Translations under genes and position numbers: made by a program | In this document: one piece after another, positions 14,325-16,117 of the stretch | Layout of the letters: each line of letters opens with the position of its first letter | Numbering within the stretch: the stretch's first letter is position 1 | Notes under the pieces: generated by a model | Seen by the model: the letters and a program-made list of their open reading frames with translations, nothing else | What the model was told of the DNA's origin: nothing | Databases searched by the model: none | DNA from: Dehalococcoidia bacterium | GTDB lineage: Bacteria > Chloroflexota > Dehalococcoidia > JACVQG01 > JAHKAY01 | Length of the DNA: 16,117 nt | Assembly (NCBI GenBank): GCA_030740315.1 | Contig: JASLXN010000019.1 | Location: 1-16,117, forward strand | Reading direction: 5' to 3'

Positions 14325-15518
14325 ATGGCAGGACCGCTGGAGGGCATCAGGGTGGTGGAGATGGCCCGGGGTTGGGCCGGGCCGGGGGCCGCTATGTACC
14401 TAGCGGACCAAGGTGCTCAGGTCATAAAGGTTGAGCCCCCCGGCGGTGACGACGCCCGCCGCTTCTACACCGCTGCCCCCATCCAGGGTGAAGACCGGGG
14501 CTTCATGGTGGTCAACCGCAACAAGCGTGGCATGGTAGTGAGCCTGGCCACCGAGCGGGGCAGGGAAATAGTGCGCCGCCTGCTTGATAGCGCCGATGTA
14601 TTCCTGGAGAACTTTCGGCCCGGGGTGGCGGAGAAGCTGGGCATGGGCTATGACACCCTCCACCATCAACACCCCCGCCTCATATACGCTTCTCTCAGCG
14701 GCATGGGGGCCAAAGGCCCCTATTCCGGCCTGCCGGCCTACGATATGATGGTTCAGGCTTTCTCCGGCGTTATGGGGCAGCGCCAGCATCCGGATGGCAC
14801 CCCCATGAGCGCCGGTGTCTGGGTTACGGACTGCTCTACACCCATGATGCTGGCCTACGGCATAACCCTGGCTCTGCTCGTTCGGGAGCGCACCGGTGTG
14901 GGGCAGCGGGTGGAGACGGCCCTGCTGAACCAAGGCCTGGCCATGCAGTCGGTAGAGATGGTGAGGGGAACAGCGGAGCGGGAACGGGCACCGCAGAAGT
15001 TTGCGGCCCAACCCATGTATTCCCCCTACCAGTGTGCCGACGGCAAGTGGCTGGTATGCGTGGTGGTCAATAATGAGCAGTGGCACCGCCTATGCCGAGC
15101 GCTGGATGCGGAGGCCCTGGCTGAAGACCCCGAGTTTGACGACCCCCTGAAACGGGCGCGGGGTACCGAGGTGCTCTACGCCATTATGTCAAACTTGTAC
15201 GCCACCCGCCCCAGGGACGAGTGGCTGGAAGTTTTGAAAGAGGCGGACCTAGCCGTGGCCCCGGTGCTGCGCCGGGAGGAGGTGTTCACCCACCCTCAGT
15301 TCCTAGAGAACGATATGATAACGGAGGTGGAGCACCCCACAGCGGGCAAAATAAAGATGATGGGAACACCGGTGAGGCTAAGCGAGACTCCACCCCGTGC
15401 CCCAGAGACCACAGTAGCCTCCCCCACCCTGGGCCAGCACACACGAGAAGTGCTATTGGAGTACGGCTTCTCCGAGAATGATGTAGCCTCGCTATACGAC
15501 GAAGGGACAGTAGGCTAA
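14325..15518 (+). CDS. Family III CoA-transferase (CaiB/BaiF type)
   Basis: Family III CoA-transferases move CoA between carboxylic acids through an aspartyl-CoA thioester. This 397-residue protein has the normal length and all main blocks: MAGPLEGIRVVEMARGWAGP, GAQVIKVEPPGGDDAR, NRNKRGMVVSLATERGR, DVFLENFRPGVAEKLG, YASLSGMGAKGPYSGLPAYD. Catalytic Asp140 sits in PAYDMMVQAFSG. The C-terminal lobe has VAPVLRREEVFTHPQFLEND. AGGAGG lies 6-7 nt before the ATG. No signal or membrane segment is present. Its divergent partner is a dienoyl-CoA-reductase-like flavoenzyme, a pairing seen in carnitine and bile-acid type pathways. I infer that the transferase activates an organic acid whose double bond the partner reduces. 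The substrate cannot be told from sequence. Confidence 0.94.
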   Translation: MAGPLEGIRVVEMARGWAGPGAAMYLADQGAQVIKVEPPGGDDARRFYTAAPIQGEDRGFMVVNRNKRGMVVSLATERGREIVRRLLDSADVFLENFRPGVAEKLGMGYDTLHHQHPRLIYASLSGMGAKGPYSGLPAYDMMVQAFSGVMGQRQHPDGTPMSAGVWVTDCSTPMMLAYGITLALLVRERTGVGQRVETALLNQGLAMQSVEMVRGTAERERAPQKFAAQPMYSPYQCADGKWLVCVVVNNEQWHRLCRALDAEALAEDPEFDDPLKRARGTEVLYAIMSNLYATRPRDEWLEVLKEADLAVAPVLRREEVFTHPQFLENDMITEVEHPTAGKIKMMGTPVRLSETPPRAPETTVASPTLGQHTREVLLEYGFSENDVASLYDEGTVG

Positions 15519-15561
15519 GGGAATTCATTTCATAAAAGCGAAATACTCTGTTATAACCACA

Positions 15562-15873
15562 TTACAGTCGGCGATCCATGAACCGTTTTTGGTCTTGAAT
15601 CAGAATTGGCCTCTCAGGCCCATCCCAATTGAACCGCCCATAAATATGAGCCATAGCACCTATCGCCAGGCTAACTGAGCTTCTAAATAGGTTAGTCTCG
15701 CTGACTGTTAGGTCGTACGATATCATCCCAATATCACAGACAAAATGGTCAGGCAACCAGCGATTTGCCTCAAAGTTTACCAGATTGCCGTCCTTCTGTG
15801 CCACAGAGTTCTCTCTGAATCGCCAATAAAGGCTGCAGCACATGATCTGCTGCCATAGCGCACCTCTTAACAC
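15562..15873 (-). CDS. Doubtful small ORF, hypothetical protein
   Basis: This is a 103-codon open frame with a GTG start (15873-15871) and no visible Shine-Dalgarno. It is in the same frame as gatA and stays open back to the gatA stop codon. The translation looks somewhat protein-like (NRWLPDHFVCDIGMISYDLT, ETNLFRSSVSLAIGAMAHIY, PERPILIQDQKRFMD), but I recognise no family. Third-codon-position GC is clearly lower than in the flanking genes, suggesting foreign or decaying sequence. The whole stretch 15519-15897 otherwise holds no gene, RNA or repeat that I can see. It could be a fragment of a larger gene or chance. Confidence 0.35.
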   Translation of the reverse strand: MLRGALWQQIMCCSLYWRFRENSVAQKDGNLVNFEANRWLPDHFVCDIGMISYDLTVSETNLFRSSVSLAIGAMAHIYGRFNWDGPERPILIQDQKRFMDRRL

Positions 15874-15897
15874 CGGTATGGTGTCGGGCTGGGGCCT

Positions 15898-16117
15898 TTA
15901 CAATGAGGGGAACTGCCTGTGCCAGTCCGTAGCTTGCTGAAAAGCGTAGCCTATTCGCAGAAGGGTCTCCTCAGACAGTCCCTTGCCCATAAGCTGCATC
16001 CCCACCGGCAGGCCGCTAACAAACCCGGCGGGGATAGTGAATGCCGGAATACCGGCGATGTTCACCGGGATGGTGAATATGTCCGAGAGGTACATCTGCA
16101 TGGGGTCATCCACTTTC
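15898..16117 (-). CDS. gatA: Glutamyl-tRNA(Gln)/Asp-tRNA(Asn) amidotransferase subunit A, C-terminal end (gene continues beyond the right edge)
   Basis: GatA is the amidase of the GatCAB complex, which releases ammonia from glutamine to convert Glu-tRNA(Gln), or Asp-tRNA(Asn), into the amidated form. Only the last ~72 codons are present. They contain the diagnostic C-terminal block: DDPMQMYLSDIFTIPVNIAG, IPAFTIPAGFVSGLPVGMQL, LLRIGYAFQQATDWHRQ. The frame is open to the window edge, so any apparent start inside the window is not the real one. The DPMQMYLSDIFTIPVN sequence is specific to GatA rather than generic amidases. The catalytic Ser-Ser-Lys triad lies outside the window. The stop is TAA at 15898-15900. 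Confidence 0.92.
   Translation of the reverse strand, partial: KVDDPMQMYLSDIFTIPVNIAGIPAFTIPAGFVSGLPVGMQLMGKGLSEETLLRIGYAFQQATDWHRQFPSL

Noticed and set aside
14400..15086. 228-codon open frame on the minus strand
   Set aside because: It is the complement of the intact CoA-transferase gene; the translation is low-complexity His/Gly/Leu-rich without a family.
1..16117. CRISPR arrays, tRNA or rRNA genes, insertion sequences, integrases
   Set aside because: I looked for regular repeats, tRNA-like cloverleafs, rRNA and transposase motifs by eye and found none.

Overview
The window looks like bacterial chromosome of moderately high GC. It is probably Chloroflexota, class Dehalococcoidia or a relative. 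That is an inference from three things: the gene order, the ChlI/MoxR-VWA module beside a LonB-type protease, and the pairing of a family III CoA-transferase with an old-yellow-enzyme-type oxidoreductase. It is not proven by any single marker, and nothing indicates phage or plasmid.

Region 1 (1-5275) is the str operon joined to the start of the S10 operon, all on the minus strand: rpsL, rpsG, fusA, rpsJ, rplC, rplD, rplW and a truncated rplB. Several junctions overlap or are 1-2 nt apart. There is no tuf between fusA and rpsJ. A strong promoter (TTGACA, 17 nt, TAGAAT, with extended -10 TG) lies upstream of rpsL. Its roughly 100-nt leader holds a stem closed by CCTAT/ATAGG directly followed by U6, which looks like an attenuator.

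Region 2 (5359-8977, minus strand) is a compact three-gene operon: a Mg-chelatase-I/MoxR-type AAA+ ATPase, a von Willebrand A protein with an intact MIDAS, and an unrecognised protein with a winged-helix-like N-terminus. The pattern (AAA+ plus VWA, translationally coupled) is that of MoxR-type chaperone/remodelling systems. Divergent from it is a LonB-like ATP-dependent protease (9086-11548, plus). The roughly 200 bp between them holds two opposed promoters with two palindromes in the middle. This is the most interesting part of the window.

Region 3 (11545-12308) has no intact gene. It holds the remains of a roughly 250-codon membrane-protein gene on the minus strand, broken by at least three frameshifts and six in-frame stops.

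Region 4 (12309-15518) is a divergent catabolic pair: a 633-residue FMN/4Fe-4S/FAD oxidoreductase of the 2,4-dienoyl-CoA reductase/BaiCD type (minus) and a CaiB/BaiF family III CoA-transferase (plus). Each has a perfect TATAAT in the 114-bp intergenic region. They plausibly activate an unsaturated acid as its CoA thioester and reduce its double bond.

Region 5 (15519-16117) has a lower-GC stretch with one doubtful 103-residue ORF, then the C-terminal end of gatA (minus), which runs off the right edge.
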